From assembly GCA_963971225.1 (NCBI GenBank), contig OZ020269.1, positions 22,956,084-23,020,083 of the forward strand: a stretch of DNA of 64,000 nucleotides. The letters are read 5' to 3'. The translations under genes and the position numbers were made by a program. The stretch's first letter is position 1; each line of letters begins with the position of its first letter. The stretch comes from Melieria omissa (Eukaryota > Arthropoda > Insecta > Diptera > Ulidiidae). Below the pieces are notes generated by a model. The model was not told the DNA's origin. It saw only the letters and a program-made list of their open reading frames with translations, and searched no databases. Positions 31,326-43,387 of the stretch are shown piece by piece.

Positions 31326-33029
31326 ATGAACGACAGCCAAATCGTAATTTTCATTTTTTCAATTATTTTCATAGTCGTAGACAAATATAATTAAATAAAT
31401 AAATTAAAATATTTGTTTAGAATGAGAACGACAGCCGTCAGTGCTATGAGCCCAAAACTTCAATCAGTTGCCGTCAAATGAGAGTACAACTCACTCGTTG
31501 AATAATGGAACCAAAACCCACTTCAGGCTCTTTCAACCAGATCTGCGCCTTCTCAACTGTGTTGTTGGTCCATGCTGTGGCCCCCAGACAGTTCAGTGTA
31601 CGCTGAAGACTCAAGCAACTGCTGAAAAAACAAACAAAACGCCAAAAGCGCTTTTCCAACGACCACCCAACGCGCCGCTCGAATTGTAACCACTACATCA
31701 CAATGACAAGTGGCGACATCCTCCCGCACGGGTTTTTTTGTGAATCGCTGAGGCAGCAATTGTTTTAATTTTATTATATCGCCTCGTAATGTCCACTTTG
31801 TGGTCATTCGTTCAGCAGTCGCTTTGCCCAAAACAAAAAAATTGCCAAAATAAAAATGACGCCAAACAAGATTGTTCACTAAGTTTGTATAAAATTTATG
31901 TATATTTTTATTTTGTGCCTACAATGCTGGCCGAGCGTAATTTGTTAATTGTTGTTAAATTGCTTTTATTATTTATTTATAAAAAGTTTTTGCTTGTAAA
32001 CAAATTCAAATAGCAAACAAGACAGCAAAATGTGGAAGAAACTATTTTTAAGAATTTTAAAACAAAAACATTTTTGTTTCACAAGTTTCAACTTTCTGGC
32101 AATAAAGATGGCAAAATTCATAAAGTTTCATTTAAGATTTTGTCTTGTAAAATTGTTCACAGTTAGTTCTGACAAAACCACAAAGTCCTGGCCGCATGCT
32201 GGCATGTCAGCTGATACAAAGATGTGAGAGTGTGCGAGTGTGTGTGTCTGTGCTTGATTTGTGACTGCCGGCATAATTGCCTGGCCAAGTCTTGCGCACT
32301 CTGTCGCTCCGTTTGCATGTATGTGTGAGTGTGTGTGATTAAAATTTTCTGTCACACAAGACATCACAGCGGCAACAACGTCATCAGCAGCAGCAGCAGC
32401 AAAACATTGTCGGCCTAGCGCTCCATGGCGAAGCGCACATTAAAGCCACAATAGCAGCGACATCAAATGTCTGGACTTTATGAGCAGCAGCCAACACCCC
32501 ACGCCTCCCCCCATACTCGACTCCAACTGGTTTGGATTTTGTATTTCGTTTATTTCCTTTTGGCTTTGTACTTTTGCCAAGAACAGCAAACAGTTTCAAA
32601 TTTTATGGCAGCCACATGAAATGTCGCTTTTTTGAACATTTTCATTTTATATCTTTTCACATGTTCGTAGGGCTCGCGTCGTTATGTTTTTCTTGTGCAC
32701 AAAATTCGTCGTTATTATTATGACGCTCATTTAGCGAATATTTTATTGCAGCGCAAAATTTATGGCCAGCAATTTAAACTTCCTGCTGCTGCGCATAAAG
32801 ATGCCGAGCGCATAATTGAAATTGTCCTACGGATTTTGGTCGATTCAACCCTTTACGAGGGCTGCTGACATAATTGGTCATAATTCGTATTTGAAAATCT
32901 ACAAATTTCTATAATAACAGTTATTATAAACAGCAGAAAAAAACCGAAAGTAATGCAGCCAGCGAAAACATTGATGTTTAAATGTGATAAAAAGATAGCA
33001 AGAAAGGAGTTAATGGACTGAGAGATTAA
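31326..33029. other. Non-coding DNA
   Basis: No supported gene. 31440-31760 and 32160-32620 have mixed composition with short frames in every phase. TG runs lie at 32220-32345 and a CAG tract at 32385-32402. Confidence 0.5.
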
Positions 33030-33216
33030 TGATAATTCGACTGATAGACAATAAATGGGAAATAACCGACAGATAACCAGAAAGTAACCAGAATATTAAC
33101 GGCTCAAAAAGTAGTAAACATACTATTTTTTAATTTGTGTTTTAGTACAATGGGAAGAATCCAAGGATATATGAAAATAAACAGCAAATAACCGACAAAT
33201 AACCAAAACTATAACC
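33030..33216. repeat. AACC-rich satellite, left remnant
   Basis: Words such as AACCGACAGATAACCAGAAAG and AAATAACCGACAAATAACC are the same as in the large block right of the LOA insertion. The block ends in the 11-bp target site AAACTATAACC (33206-33216). Confidence 0.7.
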
Positions 33217-34649
33217 GAGGTAGGTAGGTAGATGTGGCGGCCCTCACGAAAGCGCACGTAGGCAAAAATTAGGCCCATTGTGATGCCACTGGATCGTTGT
33301 CCCTTTCATATTAGTAGGTCTCAAACCAACCTGAACAATTAATGAAGCGTATTAGGCCTTTGGTGTCGACATTTGAGTAGAGGTTGGCGGTGTAGTAAAA
33401 ACCTAAGTGTTTTTTGCGAATCCTGCAGAGAGCAGAGCAGGTGCAAAGGAAGTGTAGAATGGTTTCTTCCTCTTCTATGTCTCTGCAGCCAGAAATCGTT
33501 GGCTAGATGGCCCAGCTCTAGTCTTCTTGCGTGGCCACCGAGGATGCAGTGCCCAGTGATTACCCCGACATCAGCCCTGAGCGCGACACTTTTGAGGTTT
33601 AGCAGACTTCTGGTGCGAATCCAGTCCAACTTTGGCCAGATTTGTAGCGCTGTCTTGCCTGTCTCCGAGGCCGCCCAGGCGGTGTTGGCGGCTTTAGTAC
33701 TTAGCGGCAAGCCAGCAAATTCTGGGGATAGCCTTTTAGTAATGCCTAGTCTGGCCAGTTCGTCCGCGTCTACAGTTCCCCGGGATGTCCTATGACCTGG
33801 GACCCATAATAGGTGTATGTTATGCTGCTCAGCCATCTCGTCGAGAGATCTGCGGCAGCTGATCACTGTTTTTGATTTTAAGACGAGAGACCCCAGGGCC
33901 CTGATAGCCGCTTGGCTGTGAGAGAGTAACGAGCTAACATCTCGTATTGAGATGCTGCGCTCGTTAATCAGCTTCAAGGCGGCTTCAATGGCCGTTACTT
34001 CCGCCTGGAACACACTACAGTGGTCCGGTAATCTAAAGGAGTTTATACCCAATGAGTCCGAAAAGACGACTCCGCCGACCGCTCCATTTAGCTTAGAGCC
34101 ATCAGTGAGGACCTGACATGAGCTACCTGTTAGTGGTGTTGAGCCGTCCTCCCAGCTGCTCCTATCTGGGATGGTACGGGAGAACTTCTTGTTGAAAAGA
34201 AGTTGATGAGGCGAGTAATCGAGTTCTCCAGTTTGTCCCCAGAGAGAGAGTATCCTACTGTGACCCGTATTTGATTCCGACCAATGGTCGAAAGCACAAA
34301 GTCTTTGGCTTGTAATTGCCGCCGACTTTTTGCAATGTAGGTCTAGTGGGATGAGGTGAAGTAAAGCATCTAAGGCTGAGGTTGGGGTAGTTCTAAGAGC
34401 GCCTGAGATAATGACACAGGCTGCCCTTTGAACTTTCTAAAAGTGTTGGAGAAGTGTGACTTTTTCTAGAGCTTCCCACCAAACCAAATACCCTTACGTT
34501 AGGAGGGTATTACCCAGTGCCTTCTTGCAGGTGTATAAGGCAACCGTTGCCTTTTTAACCCTATGAAGGATGTTTGGTTTCCGGCTTAATTTCTTGTCAA
34601 GAATGACTCCTAAAAATTGAGCCTCATTCTTATATGGGATTACTATGTT
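33217..34649 (-). mobile_element. LOA/R1-type retrotransposon 3' fragment inserted in the AACC satellite
   Basis: An 11-bp duplication AAACTATAACC flanks it (33206-33216 and 34650-34660). On the minus strand the copy starts inside the reverse transcriptase (FLGVILDKKLS box), runs through RNase H and the C-terminus, and ends in a CTACCTACCTACCTC tail. Same clade as the 20511 copy but a different family. Confidence 0.85.
33310..34645 (-). pseudogene. Decayed LOA-type ORF2: RT thumb, RNase H, C-terminus
   Basis: Reading 5' to 3' on the minus strand: AQFLGVILDKKLS, LWWEALEKV-like words, a TAG stop near 34437, RAACVIISGAL, SNTGHSRILSLW, then RNase H. RNase H shows LTDGSKLNGAVGG (intact first Asp) and CSVFQAEVTAIEAALKL (intact Glu), then SHSQAAIRAL, where the third acidic residue is His instead of Asp, and DADELARLG. 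GVITGHCILGGHARRLELGH follows. Near 33490 the frame shifts; the shifted frame continues as CRSCRDIEEEETILHFLC and FYYTANLYSN. The His substitution, stop and frameshift show it is dead. Confidence 0.8.
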
Positions 34650-34660
34650 AAACTATAACC

Positions 34661-35900
34661 AATAAATAACTAAAATTTCAAATAAAAACACCGACAGAAA
34701 ATTAAAAACAAAATACCTAACGAGAAAGCACAAATATTGTTTTCATAAAAGACTTTTATATTAGTTTGGTCACACAATAGAAACAAAGAATATTGACCAC
34801 AATGCAAAATAACTAACAAATAGTCATAAAATGAATAATAAATAAAGCAGTTAACGATGATGAAAACTTACTGGTAAATAACCAACAAATAACCAGAAAA
34901 TAACCGAAAGTTTGACTTTACGGCAAAAGCCAAAAACATTGTTGTCTATTTTGGTATAATTTTGGTTATTCTATAAAATTAAAAAATTAACGATGATGAA
35001 GACTAACTGATAAATAACCAATAAATAACCCAAAAATAACCGAAATTTAACTTCGCAGCACAATATTGTCATACAAAAATGTGTGTATTATTTTGGTTAT
35101 ATAATAGAAATAATATAACATTGATAAAAAATAACTGGTAAATAACCAAAAAATAACCACAAAAAACCGAAAGTTTGACTTTAAGGGAAAAGCCAAAAAC
35201 ATTGTTGTCGTAAGTCTATTTTTGTATAATTTTGGTTATTCATTTAACGATGATGAAAACTAACTGATAAATAACCAACAAATAACCACAGAATAACCGA
35301 AAGTTTTACTTCGCAGCACAATGTTGTCATTAAAAAGTTTGTCTATTGTTTTGGTTATATAATAGAAAAAATATAACATTTACGAAAAATAACTGGTAAA
35401 AAATAACCAACAAATAACCGAAAGTTTAATTTTACGACAAAAGCCGAAAACATTGTTGTCGTAAATCTATTTTTGTATAATTTTGGTTATGAAGACTAAC
35501 TGATAAATAACCCAAAAATAACCAGAAAATAACTGAAGTTTAGCTTTGCAGGAGAATGTTGCCTTAAAGAAATTTGTATATTTTATTTTTTTTTAATATT
35601 TTTAGTTATATTTTAAAATGAAGAAGTTAACGATGATGAAAAATAACCGATAAATAACAAACAAATAACCAGAAACTAACCGAAAGTTGAACTTTTCAAC
35701 AAACTACAAAAATGTTGCCACTAAAATAACTTTTTATTATTTTGAAAGATTTTGATTACGTTTGAAAATAAAGAAACAAACCTGAACTTAAATATTTGAA
35801 TAGCCAACAAAAATCCAAAAAATTTTATTTCATTTGCATTTTATATTAACTGACAATTAACCAGAAAATAACCAAAATTTATCCAACAATCACATCAAAC
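34661..35900. repeat. AACC-rich satellite, main block (unit about 125-137 bp)
   Basis: Each unit contains GATGATGAAAACTAACTG, AAATAACCAACAAATAACC, AGAAAATAACCGAAAGTTTG, then CAAAAACATTGTTGTC and TTTTGGTTAT. Unit starts lie near 34856, 34994, 35125, 35249, 35377, 35490 and 35630. Each unit itself holds an internal AAATAACC(N)AAC sub-repeat of about 10 bp. Divergent, hence old. No coding content. Confidence 0.8.
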
Positions 35901-36829
35901 TCGACAATTTGCAAAGTCGACAATTTGTGTCTTCAGTCACACAGAAGAAAAACGATAAAAACGCAACGACGGAAGATACAAAAACAGAAAACACTGAAAA
36001 CAGTAGAAAATCTTCCAGTAGAAAAGTGGAAAGAAAAACCTTAAGTTGCCAACCCATGGCAACTTTGGCTATTTTTAACTTTGCAAAATGTATGCAGTTG
36101 GCTATTTTTAGCTTCGAATCAGCATCACCATTGCTTTGCTACATTAAAAGCCAACAGCCAATACAATAAAAACAACAACAAGAACAAGAACGAGAAAAAT
36201 GTTCAGTTGTGGTCACATTTGGATTTGTTGCTCTGCTTGCGGCTATTTTAAGAGCAACGACTGCTAATAGCTGCAACCCAGCTGTGGACGAAGTAAATGA
36301 ATAGGAATGTGTAAAATGTGTAAAATGTTTCGGATTTGTGTTGCTTCAACCAAGTGTTAAGTAGTCACGTAGTTTAGATGGCAATGAGGCGGTGGTGGTG
36401 TTCCATACTTAAGAGGCAACAACAACGATCAGCTTGTCGCTGGTCAGCAAGTTACAATTAATTGTTGAGCTTCAAAGTGGAGGTTCTAAAGTGTTTAGGT
36501 TCTAAAGTTTTAAGTGTTTTTAAAGCTTATTTGGAAGTTTGAATGAAACTTTCCGGAGTTTATTGGAAGTTGCAGTACTTATTTGAATTTTTTAAAAAGC
36601 AAAGTTTTGATTTTTCGTCTTCTTTCTTGTGTCGAATTTTAAAGTTCATTTTAAAAGTTGGATGCTCATTTTATTAAATTGTTCAATTGTAAAAGCATTT
36701 CAAAAGAATTGAATAAAATTAAAACAAAAATTCAAAATTTATTTGTTCCATGTATTATTCCATGCAACAAACTCTGATTCTGACTTTATTTTTAATTGAG
36801 TCCAAAAATAATGTTTAATGTAAAATATT
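35901..36829. other. AT-rich non-coding DNA
   Basis: No gene signal. The 86-codon frame at 35909-36169 is Lys/Thr/Asn-rich without motifs. AAGTTT/TTTTAAAG words recur around 36480-36660 as simple-sequence drift. Confidence 0.5.
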
Positions 36830-37815
36830 TAATTTTAACCTGAAACATGTCCAAAAAAATTAGAAAAAATTTTCGAAAATGTTGCTACATTTAATATAAT
36901 TTTTCCTCTTTAAAAAAAGATATTGTATGATTTTTTTCAATTCATCAAAAACCAAAGATGTTGGAACACACTTTACAACTGCACTGATCACTTTCTTCTA
37001 ATCTGAAATATGTCCAAAAAAATTTCCAAAAAGTTTTAAAAAAATTTCAAAAAATTAATTCCATTTAATGTAAATTTTTCCATTTAAAAAAAGATTTTGT
37101 GTAAGTTTTTTCAATTCATCAAAAACCACAAATGTTGCAACACATTTTTAAAGTCCACTGATCACTTTCTTCTAATCTGAAATATGTCCAAAAAAATTTC
37201 AAAAAAATTCAAAAATTTCATTAAATTCAATGTAAATTTTTTCTATTTAAAACAATATTTTTTTATGACTTTTTTGAATTCATCAAAGTTCAAAAATTTT
37301 GTAATACTTTTTTAAAATGCACTGATCACTTTCTTCTAATCTAAAATATGTTCAAAAAATTTAAAAATAAAAAAAACATTTCAAACATTTTATTACATTT
37401 AATGTAATTTTTTCCATTCAAGAAAGATTTTGTATGAACTTTTTCAATTCATCAAAAACCAAAAATGTTGAAACACACTTTAAAACTGCACTGATCACTT
37501 TCTTCTAATCTGAAATATATCTAAAAAATTTCAACAAAATTTTTGAACAATTTCAAAAATTTTAATACATTTAATGTAAATTTTTCCATTTAAAAAAAGA
37601 TTTTGTATAAGTTTTTTCAATTTATCAAAAACCAAAAATGTTGCATGATCACTTTCTTCTAATCTGAAATATGCCCAAAAAAATTTCAACAATTTTATTA
37701 TATTTAATGTAAATTTTTTCTATTTAAAAATATATTTTTTTATGACTTTTTTCAATTCATCAAAAACCAAAAACATTGCAACACATTTTCAAAGTGCTCT
37801 GATCACTTTCTTCTA
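36830..37815. repeat. Degenerate satellite, unit about 160-170 bp, block 1
   Basis: Each unit carries TGATCACTTTCTTCTAATCT, GAAATATGTCCAAAAAAATT, TTTAATGTAAATTTTTCC, AAAAAAAGATTTTGTAT, TTCAATTCATCAAAAACC and GTTGCAACACA. The TGATCACTTTCTTCTAA word lies near 36983, 37158, 37320, 37490, 37645 and 37798. Confidence 0.85.
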
Positions 37816-38884
37816 AAGCAACTTGTTATTGTTTTTTTTGTTTAAGGCAAAGCAACTGCACTCAATGTTATTGTAAAACTGTCGCTACCGTAAAGTGTAA
37901 ATATGCAAACAAAAACGTGTTAAAACAATGCTGCCGCATAGAAAAACTGGAAATGATGATAGCCAGTGCACTCAGTCTTACGAACTAACCTTGCAGCAGC
38001 ACACAAACAAAAATAAAACTAAAAAAAAATATAAAATAAAACAAAGCAATATAAACAATTTGTGCAAATTCCACAAGTGCACATAACATGCCAATACATA
38101 CATAGGCACAATACATATCTAAGTGAGTGTGTAGGACAGACGACATGTGACCAAAGTCACTGTCACACAGCCAACCAACCAACCAGCCAAGCAAGCAGCC
38201 AAACAGGCAAACCGGCAACAAAACAGCCATCCATTGCCGCAACCAGCCATTGTTTGCACAAAACAACAACAAAGTCAACATTATCATCATCAACAACAAC
38301 AACAACAAATCGCCCAGAGTGCATCACAATATTGTCTCAAAGTCAAACTCCCAGCAAGTTTCTGCTGCTGCTGTTGCTTCCTCCAACAACTTCAACTGTT
38401 GTTGCAGCTAAAAGTGTCAACAAATGCAACAACACGCTCAGGAAACCTTAAAAGTCGAAATTGTTGCACTGTAAGCGTCCATTGCCGCCAGGCGTGCGTG
38501 CATACGTGCGTGTATGTCTGTTCATATGTCTGTCAATCTGTCTGTCAGCGAGTACGTTTGCATATATGTTCGTCTGTCTGGTTGCTTGTTGGCTTTGGTA
38601 TCTTATTTCACAAATGAAAAGAAAACCTTTTGCTTTTATTTCATTTTTACTGTCCCTGTGGCATGCAAAACAGCAACAAAAACACACTCACACCATAGCG
38701 TCTGCGGATGGCAACAAGTACAACAACAAAAAAATATGCAAATGGTATTATTAAAGCTAAAGAATTTGTGTTGATTTTGCTGGCTGAGTTGTTAGATGAC
38801 TTGCGCTGGTTTGTAATTGCTGCTAATTCAAGCTGGTCAGTTGTTTAACTTTTGGAATTTTTCTGCTCATATGAAGGCGGCCAG
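37816..38884. other. Unique-type DNA splitting the satellite
   Basis: About 1.07 kb of non-satellite sequence with CCAACCAACCAGCCAAGC (about 38170-38200), CAA/CAG and TCTG tracts. The long frames (38062-38617) are translations of CAA/GTC repeats. No transposon ends were recognised, so it is unclear whether this is an insertion or the two blocks are independent. Confidence 0.45.
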
Positions 38885-39240
38885 TCTAAATTTTAAAAAA
38901 TTTAGTTAATTTTAATGAAATTGTTTTCATTAAAAAAAAATTGTGTGTTTACCTTTTTCAATACATCAAAAACCAAACGCGTTGCAACACACTTTTGAAG
39001 TGCACTAATCCTTTTTTTCTTACCTGTAATGAGAAAAGTTTTTCGAAAATTTAGTTACACTTAATATAATTTTTTTCATAAAAAAAAGGTTAAAAACCTT
39101 GCAACACACTTTCAAAATACATTGATCACTTTCTTCTAACCCAAAATATGTCCAACAAAAAATTAGAAAACATTTTCGAAATATTAGTTAACGTTGAATG
39201 TAATTTTTTTCCATTTAAAAAACTACAACTTGATACAACT
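38885..39240. repeat. Degenerate satellite, unit about 160-170 bp, block 2
   Basis: Same words as block 1: CAATACATCAAAAACCAAA, GTTGCAACACACTTTTGAAG and TTGATCACTTTCTTCTAA (near 39120) followed by ATATGTCCAACAAAAAATTAG. About two units. Confidence 0.75.
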
Positions 39241-39745
39241 TTGAAAAGTCAAGCCATACTGGAAATCTCAACTTTCGCAACTCAAAACAGTAGAGGTCAC
39301 CAATTCCGATGGGTTTGCAACAAACTCAGTTTAAGGAAACAAATAAAATGCTCGACATTTTCTGTAATTACTGCTACTGAGAACACGAAACATGTTTTGC
39401 ACTTTATATCATTAAAGCAGAGTTAAGACCGAAGAAGACTCCGTACTTTTGAGTGACCTTCGATATGGTGACCTGGCAAAAAGGAATGTAAATCATTGGC
39501 GCAGGTTTGTTATGACACCTGAATCGAAGTGATGCTCTCCAACACACAAAAAGTTGTAGTTTTCTACAGGAAATCCATACTGAGGTGCCGCCAGTGGCGC
39601 CCACAGGATGTCATTTTGGTAGGGCGGGGGTTTTGCGTACAACTTTTCAACCTTCATTAAACAAGTAAGTTGTATAAACTTTCTGAAACTTTTCTGTTGC
39701 AGTAAATTCTTAAGTGGAGCATTTTCTATTTTAAACAAATTCTTT
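39241..39745. other. Non-coding DNA with a GGCGCC-type repeat word
   Basis: Around 39590-39645, CCAGTGGCGCCCACAGGATG ... GGGCGGGGGTTTTGCGTACAA resembles 43168-43225 (CCAGAGGCGCATACAGGTTT ... GGGGGGCGCGGGTAAGCGTACAA). Both may be termini of the same DNA element. Nothing else is seen. Confidence 0.35.
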
Positions 39746-40870
39746 TGCGATTAAAAAACATGACTTTCCTTAGGCACAGTCTTCTACCGTTCTAACCTTT
39801 TCAAAACAATCTTTGGTGCTTAATGAAGACTCTTTTCTCTTCTTTTTATAAGAAACCCCCTCACACGATACTTCTTGGTGCATTATTAAAGACTCTTCTC
39901 AAAGATTTGCCGATAGCTAAACTGAGAGTTAAACATGACTTCCCTCAGGCAAATTTCGACTCCTGTTTTAACCTTTCAAAAAAAACCCCAACACGATTCT
40001 TCTTGGTGCATTACTGAAGACTCTTTTCAAAGCCTAGCCGAAAGTTCAACTTAGTGTCAAACATGACTTCCCTTAAGTAAAGTCGACTGACGTTCTAACT
40101 TTTTAAGAACAACCCTCACACGATTCTTCTTAGGTGCATTATTTAGGACTCTTTTCAACTTTTCGCCGAAAGCTTAACTCAGCGTTAAACATGACTTCCC
40201 TCAGGCAGGGTCGACTGCCGTTCTAACCTCTTAAAAATAACCCTGACGCGATTCTTCTATTTAAGTGAATTTCTGACGAATCTTTGCCGAAAGCTTAACT
40301 CAGAATTCAACATGACTTCCCTTTACTCCCTCAACTCAGAGTTAAACATGGCTTCCCTTAGGCAAAGTCGAATGCTGTTCTAACCTTTTAAAAACAACCC
40401 TGAGACAATTCATCTTGGTACATTATTTGGGACTCTGCTCAAAGCTTCCCCGAAAGCTCAACTGAGAACTCTGAGTTTAAACATGACTTCCCTCAGGCAA
40501 ATTTCGACTAATGTTTTAACCTTTCAAAAAAAAACCTCAACACGATTCTTCTTGGTGCGTTACTGAAGACTTCTCAATGCTTCACCGAAAGCTTAACTCA
40601 GAGTTAAACGTGACTTCTCTTAGGCAAAATCGACTCCTGTCTTCTTGGTGCATTATTTAGGACTCTTATCAAAGCTTCGCCGAAAGCATAAGTCAGACAC
40701 GATTCTTCTTGGTGCATTATTTAGGGACCCTTTTCAAAGCTTTGCCGAAAGCTCAATTCAGAGTTAAACATTACTTCCAACTCTTGTTTTAGCCTGGTTT
40801 AAGAAAGCCCTTAACACTTCTTGGTGCATTACTGAAGACTCTTTTCAAAGTTCTTAAACGCTTTCGCTTT
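39746..40870. repeat. Degenerate satellite, unit about 120-130 bp
   Basis: Units contain CGATTCTTCTTGGTGCATTA, GGACTCTTTTCAAAGCTT, GCCGAAAGCTCAACTCAG, AGTTAAACATGACTTCCC, TCAGGCAAAGTCGACT and GTTCTAACCTTTTAAAAACA. The first word occurs near 39866, 39990, 40120, 40247, 40407, 40543, 40640, 40697 and 40815. It is unrelated to the two satellites on its left. Confidence 0.85.
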
Positions 40871-43372
40871 CTCTGTTCTTAAATGCTTCTATGTTTAAAC
40901 TTGCTGGCTGAATATAGTTTTTAAAGATATTCATATTAGAATTCAATGCTTAAGAGGATCCACTCTTCAAAACAAATTCTTCTACGACTAAACATGCTTT
41001 CTGTATATGCAAACTTTATAAAGGTTTTTGTGTTGGAATTTAACGCTTAAGTGGATCACAAAGCTCAATAAATCGCATTCTAAGCGCTTCAACTGCCGAC
41101 AATCTGTCTGTCGCCAGCAAAAAACAGCTGTTTTCACTTCCACATAACCAGACTAGTTACATACATACATTCTGGTATGTGTGTGTGAATGTGTGTGTGT
41201 AGCTACAAGTACATATTTGCATTTATGAAACTACAATTCATGTGCGTCAAGGTCGCCAATATGCATTTTTCCATTTCCATTTTCAGTTTTAAATTTGCCC
41301 GTTTCCCTTCTCACTGGCCAAGCTCGGCCAGCTACTGCTCCAGTGTCAGCGAAATTCAATCCAAAAGCAGCTGCGCTTTCATTTCGAATTGTTCACATTA
41401 AAGTGTGAAAATTCCAGCCACACTTGAGCCGCCAGTGCAACATTTTCCATTTACACAATTTTACAATTTGCCATTTTCATATGGTTGGCAGTTTGGAGCG
41501 CATCACAAACAAATCAACAACAACTACAACAACAGAATAGTTGCTTTATGCAGTTTTGCCTTTCTTTTGTGCACTTCTCGCATGCAACAGATTTCACTTG
41601 GTGCCGCTTCCGCCTCCGCTTGCAGCCGCCGCTTAAATGCAACGCTCGCGCCGCTCCCTCAGTCAAGCTCAGTCAGCTTCGGGCTGCAGTTAATTAGAAG
41701 TTTTACTTTTTTATCAACTAGCAACTTGTGTCTATTATTGCCGCATTCGCTTTTGCGCTGCGCTCAAGTTGTTGCTGTGCCTTAAGCGGCGGCCCATACG
41801 CACTTATTTGACTTGAGAGCACATAACAAACACAAAAACAAAAATTGCAAAAACTAAAAGACTCGAGAGAGGGAAAAAAATTCGCAGCACTAAAGTCAAC
41901 ATGTGCTGCACAAGCGTTGTTCTTGCACGCCAGCACTTTTTTGTTGTTGTTGGTCGCCATTATTCTTGTATGATTTTACTTGACTGTTATTGTTGTTGTT
42001 GTTGGCTTTGCTTAATATTAAATTACTTTACGGCATTACTTTGTGGGCATTCAGCCAACTTGTTTTAATAATAATAATAATAACAGCTAAGCAACTACAA
42101 CAACAACAACAAGAACAACAGAAGCAATACAGCTCGCCACACTCCGGCGTACTTTATTCTATTTTTAAGCGGCCCAGCAATTAAGTCGCTCCGTGCCGTG
42201 TTCGGGCGCGTTATGTGCGCTTGTCGTGGGCCCAGCATATAGAAATTTAATACCGCATTTTAGCCAAAGTGGCGTTTAGCTGATATTTATTTGTTGTTGC
42301 TTGTTTGTCTTTTGTTTGTCTGTCTTTTTGCGTTATATTGCTGGCTATTGCTGTTTTTTGGTTTTATTGCTGTTGTTATTGTTGTTGCTGTCTTGTAATA
42401 AAAAAAGCCAACAAACCGGTTGTGGTAGGTCACAACATTAATTAAATTGTTTTGTAGCAGCAAATGACGTCGTTATAAAGCTATCTTTGCTCGGCCAGCT
42501 CATTCCCCCTTCCTCCCCCCCCCTACTCCGCGCCTAGTTGATGCTGCATAAATTGTTTATTTATGTGAATTTTAAAAGAGGTTCATTACAAACGAATGCG
42601 AACGCTACACCCGCATATGGTTTGGTCAATTAGGATTTATGTGTTGGGAACCGGCCAAGAATTTTTTTATTGCCAACTTGACATGTGAGACAATTTTCAA
42701 GCCAAATCATTTAAAAAACAAAAACAGATACAAAATTTAAAGCAAAAAATTAAAAGCTATGATTAGTATTGAAAATGTTTTTAGTTAGCCATAGTAAAAC
42801 AAAAATAATCGCTCAAACGGCTTAGAGTTTGAGGCCTTGGACCACTAGTCAGACGATCATTTGTTCAAACTTCAAAGCACTCAACCTAAAACACAGAAAA
42901 TTGTCTTTCCACAACTACACTCACAGCTGGCCAACTAATGAAGTAAACATATATGCAAAGTTTAAGTAGAAGAAATATCGGTTTATTTCACAAAACTCAA
43001 AACAAAATTTATGTTTGTTAATTATATCATCTTTCGATAGGGTGATGATTTTTGTGTCACCTTGTAGACGATTTTCCATTAACTGAACTTAAAAAATGAT
43101 TAAAGCAGATTTAAGTGAAATATGATATAGTGAAGTGCCATTGAGTTGTGAACGCTAAGTGATGACGCTGACCAGAGGCGCATACAGGTTTTCATTTGGG
43201 GGGCGCGGGTAAGCGTACAAATTTTGAGCTCAATTCCATTTAAAACAACATTTTTGTTTTTGGGGTGTTTGAACACCTTAAAACCCCTCCTGTGTGCTCC
43301 ACTAACGCTGAGATAATATCTCAGTATCTCAATATCTCTAATATAATATCGTCGCGTATCTTTTCATCAGAT
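40871..43372. other. Non-coding DNA with simple repeats
   Basis: No supported gene. 41300-41800 is GC-richer with frames in several phases that lack motifs. CAA/GTT tracts lie at 41505-41540, 41985-42002 and 42100-42130, and an ATA run at 42067-42085. 42811-42880 may be a tRNA-derived relic (listed separately). Confidence 0.45.
42803..42885 (+). mobile_element. Possible tRNA-derived SINE head (relic)
   Basis: CGGCTTAGAGTTTGAGGCC (A-box-like, tRNA-Ser/Leu style), then TTGGACCACTAGTCAGACG in anticodon-stem position and TTGTTCAAACTTC (degenerate B box, about 42861-42873), have tRNA-like order and spacing. No stems close well enough for a functional tRNA. Confidence 0.3.
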
Positions 43373-43387
43373 TTCAACCTTACTTCA

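Noticed and set aside
29645..31329. Long Phe/Ile/Leu/Tyr-rich open frames (up to 233 codons)
   Set aside because: Pure translations of the TTTTA array; the repeat has no stop in this frame.
38062..38774. Ser/Gln/Thr- and Cys/Val-rich frames
   Set aside because: Microsatellite-driven, three overlapping phases, no conserved motif.
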